Shown in pieces: positions 61,739 to 64,000 of a stretch of DNA of 64,000 nucleotides. Below the pieces are notes generated by a model that saw nothing but the letters and a program-made list of their open reading frames with translations, searched no databases and was not told where the DNA came from. Location: the NCBI RefSeq assembly GCF_036492835.1, contig NZ_AP025314.1, positions 1,178,001 to 1,242,000 on the forward strand, in the 5' to 3' direction. Numbering within the stretch: the first letter of the stretch is position 1; every line of letters starts with the position of its first letter. The DNA is from Fulvitalea axinellae (GTDB lineage Bacteria; Bacteroidota; Bacteroidia; Cytophagales; Cyclobacteriaceae). Position numbers and translations under genes: made by a program.

Positions 61739-61844
61739 GCGTGCTCAGTATTTCCAAAGCCTGATATTGTTGCTTTAAGGGCGGGTTTTCTACCATCCTT
61801 GGCGAGTTTGGTGGGGTTTGCTTTCGCCCGGATTGATTAGCAGT

Positions 61845-61874
61845 TTGTTAGGCGGGAATATTTGAGTATTTTTG
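61845..61874 (+). promoter_or_regulatory. Bacteroidota-type promoter of ffh
   Basis: TTG (61845-61847), 19 bp, then TATTTTTG (61867-61874), an exact match to TTG-N19-TAnnTTTG. The ATG of ffh follows 18 bases later, so the leader is short. Confidence 0.85.
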
Positions 61875-61892
61875 TCGCAAATTTGTGGATAT

Positions 61893-63224
61893 ATGTTCGA
61901 GAATTTAAGTACTAAATTAGATAGGGCGTTTAAGACGCTCAAAGGGCAAGGGAGCATTACCGATGTCAACGTGGCATCTACCGTAAAGGAGATTCGCCGA
62001 GCGTTGATTGACGCCGATGTTAACTACAAGGTAGCCAAACAGGTAACCGACAAGATCAAGGAAGAGGCTTTGGGCCAGGACGTGTTGATCTCCGTATCGC
62101 CGGGCCAGTTGTTTATCAAGATCGTAAGCGATGAGCTGACGAAACTGATGGGCGGAAGCGCCGAGCCGTTGAGCACGGAAGGTTCGCCGGCCATTATCCT
62201 GATTTCGGGTCTGCAAGGTTCCGGTAAGACCACTTTTTCGGGTAAACTTGCCTCTCTTATCAAAAAACAGGGCAAGGACGTTCTTTTGACCGCCTGTGAT
62301 ATCTACCGCCCCGCGGCTATCGACCAGTTGAAGGTTTTGGGTGAGCAGGTAGGTGTGGACGTGTACGCCGAGCCCGAGAACAAGAACGCTGTAGAGATCG
62401 CCAACAATGCCCTCGACTACGCCAAGAAAAACGGCAAGAAGGTAGTGATTGTCGATACCGCCGGCCGTTTGGCTGTGGATGAGCAGATGATGGACGAGAT
62501 CGCTGCTCTGAAGAAGTCGCTCAACCCAACCGAGACACTTTTTGTAGTGGATTCGATGACTGGTCAGGACGCCGTAAACACGGCCAAGGCCTTCAACGAC
62601 CGCTTGGACTTCAATGGTGTCGTATTGACCAAACTCGACGGTGATACCCGTGGTGGTGCCGCGCTTTCTATCCGTACGGTCGTTGAGAAGCCGATCAAGT
62701 TTATCTCGTACGGCGAGAAGATGGAAGCTCTTGACGTATTCCACCCTGATCGTATGGCCCAGCGTATTTTGGGTATGGGTGACGTTGTTTCTCTCGTGGA
62801 GCGTGCCCAGCAAGCGTTCGACGAGGAAGAGGCGATGCGTATCAACAAGAAGATCCGCAAGAACCAATTCAACTTCGAGGATTTCCTTTCGCAGCTTCAG
62901 CAGATCAAGAAGATGGGTAACATCAAAGACTTGATCGGTATGTTACCGGGAATGGGCAAAATGGTGAAGGATCTTGATATTGACGATAACGCCTTCAAAC
63001 CGATTGAGGCGATTATCAAGTCGATGACTCCGCAAGAGCGCAAAAACCCTGAATTGTTGGACGGTAGCCGTCGTCGCCGTATCGCCCAAGGTAGCGGTAC
63101 CACTATCCAGGACGTGAACAAGCTGTTGAAGCAGTTCAACGATATGCGTAAGCTGATGAAGACCATGAACAAGTTCCAAGGCGGCCGTCGCGGTATGCCG
63201 ACCATGAACATGTTCAGAAGATAA
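61893..63224 (+). CDS. ffh: Signal recognition particle protein Ffh
   Basis: 443 residues. The N domain (about 1-85) precedes the G domain with GLQGSGKTTF, DTAGRLAVD, TKLDGDTRGGAAL. The Met-rich M domain (about 300-440) has MLPGMGKMVKDL and SRRRRIAQGSGT. It targets nascent membrane proteins with 4.5S RNA and FtsY. The start MFENLSTKLDRAF at 61893 is standard; an upstream TTG overlaps the promoter. Confidence 0.97.
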   Translation: MFENLSTKLDRAFKTLKGQGSITDVNVASTVKEIRRALIDADVNYKVAKQVTDKIKEEALGQDVLISVSPGQLFIKIVSDELTKLMGGSAEPLSTEGSPAIILISGLQGSGKTTFSGKLASLIKKQGKDVLLTACDIYRPAAIDQLKVLGEQVGVDVYAEPENKNAVEIANNALDYAKKNGKKVVIVDTAGRLAVDEQMMDEIAALKKSLNPTETLFVVDSMTGQDAVNTAKAFNDRLDFNGVVLTKLDGDTRGGAALSIRTVVEKPIKFISYGEKMEALDVFHPDRMAQRILGMGDVVSLVERAQQAFDEEEAMRINKKIRKNQFNFEDFLSQLQQIKKMGNIKDLIGMLPGMGKMVKDLDIDDNAFKPIEAIIKSMTPQERKNPELLDGSRRRRIAQGSGTTIQDVNKLLKQFNDMRKLMKTMNKFQGGRRGMPTMNMFRR

Positions 63225-63276
63225 CAGAACTCGTTTTCCGCCACAGCGGAACGATGTCGGAACTATTCCGCAAAGA

Positions 63277-63313
63277 AAACGCCGAGGGTAAATCCCCGGC
63301 GTTTTTTTTTTTC
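63277..63313 (+). terminator. Terminator of ffh
   Basis: ACGCCG-A-GGG / CCC-CGGCGT stem, loop TAAAT, then a run of T (from 63302). Confidence 0.93.
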
Positions 63314-63553
63314 AGAATATAAAAAAGTAAGAAGTCCAGCAGAGTAAAGCGTAGAAATACTGTGCGGTAATTTTTTGTCAAAGAGGAAAACACCACGCAG
63401 ATATGTAGGGACTGGGCGTGCCCTGTCCGTAACCTTAAACGCTGGAAGACCTTACTTTCAGTAAAAAGCCCAGAGCAAAGAGTACCGCTAAAATTCACCT
63501 AACCAAAAGCGAGCGGACTATTTACTCTGGACTCTTTACGCTTTACCGATAAA
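63314..63553 (+). other. Noncoding stretch between ffh terminator and convergent hydrolase gene
   Basis: No gene or strong signal seen in about 240 bp. Confidence 0.5.
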
Positions 63554-64000
63554 TCATTGCGCGTCGCCTTTTACGTTGCCTTCGAAGTCAGACTGCTGTT
63601 TCTCTACAGTCTTCAGCTTCAGCTGGCGCAATTCGTATTCGGTTTGGCGCAGTTTCTTTTTCAATGTGTTCACCTCTTCCGATCCGCCGTTGCCTTGGGC
63701 GTTTCCGCTTTTGTTGGCGTAGAAGTTTCTGTCCGGCTCTTCCGTGTACAGCAGGTTGTGGGCCGGGCTTACGCTTTCGATTACCAATTCGCCCTCCATC
63801 GGCACGTGCTTACCGGCGTAGTCGATGCTGGCCTTGATCGTGATCTTGCCGGCTTTGGTAGTGGCTCGGATCAGGGCCGGAGCCGTTCCCCATTCCACTC
63901 GGCGCGGGTTCGAGGCGATGCTTTCGTCGTGAATCAGTTCGCCTTCGCCGCTTACGCTGAATTTGACGCGCTCTTCGCTGAGGCGCTTCACGGTGCCGTC
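63554..64000 (-). CDS. Glycoside hydrolase (GH2-like) C-terminal end, runs off window
   Basis: The visible 149 codons continue beyond the window edge. The segment VKFSVSGEGELIHDESIASN, then NPRRVEWGTAPALIRAT and KITIKASIDYAG, is typical of the C-terminal beta domain of GH2-type beta-galactosidase-like enzymes. It is followed by an unusual helical tail (VNTLKKKLRQTEYELRQL). Catalytic residues lie outside the window. Confidence 0.8.
   Translation of the reverse strand, partial: DGTVKRLSEERVKFSVSGEGELIHDESIASNPRRVEWGTAPALIRATTKAGKITIKASIDYAGKHVPMEGELVIESVSPAHNLLYTEEPDRNFYANKSGNAQGNGGSEEVNTLKKKLRQTEYELRQLKLKTVEKQQSDFEGNVKGDAQ

Overview
The window looks like the chromosome of a marine-type member of the Bacteroidota, probably a Cytophagales-like lineage. 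This rests on gene families: a sigma/FecR/STN-SusC/SusD locus, a LytTR two-component pair, a T9SS-type C-terminal sorting domain, and a TTG-N19-TAnnTTTG promoter in front of ffh. About 34 kb of foreign DNA is inserted between ordinary chromosomal genes. I saw no rRNA, tRNA or CRISPR array.

Left chromosomal part (1-26.2 kb): a LytS/LytTR two-component pair (the kinase is cut by the window edge); an ECF sigma, FecR anti-sigma, SusC, SusD glycan or nutrient uptake locus; a membrane GAF-PAS sensor; two small proteins of unknown role; a 1704-residue secreted leucine-rich-repeat/Ig-like protein; a fused carotenoid-desaturase-like and ferredoxin-reductase-like enzyme; thiD; a UbiA-family protein; hflX; an array of eight 16-bp palindromes at 23-24 bp spacing; and an acetolactate-synthase-like enzyme.

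Mobile part (about 26.4-60.7 kb) has three sections. (a) A frameshifted tyrosine recombinase. (b) An AT-rich accessory island (about 28-38 kb), read leftwards, with a TIR-STAND-TPR protein, an HD-HSP90-like ATPase, an Mrr-like nuclease, an IS1-family element and small unknown genes. At least three of these genes look like integron-type gene cassettes: each starts 12-32 bp after a GTT junction, and two are followed by 52-bp attC-like hairpins whose outer boxes are complementary to the start of the same cassette. The island contains two ~395-bp direct copies of the 3' end of the neighbouring ATPase gene. (c) A GC-rich leftward cluster (59.7-38.0 kb) that looks viral: replication-type protein, small early genes, then a nearly gapless late operon with a transglutaminase-fold protein, small beta-rich candidate capsid proteins, fibre/spike proteins, an arginine-rich repeat protein, a GH108 lysozyme, a holin-like protein, an ArdC-like protein and a RecA-fold ATPase. 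I recognise no terminase, portal, HK97 capsid, tape measure or sheath, so a tailless virus or virus-derived element is the best guess. Several of its proteins share a ψ-x-G-[LMV]-G motif (ψ = L or M) that resembles adenovirus-type maturation cleavage sites.

Right chromosomal part (60.8-64 kb): a glycerophosphodiester phosphodiesterase lipoprotein, ffh behind a textbook promoter, and the C-terminal end of a glycoside hydrolase that runs off the window.
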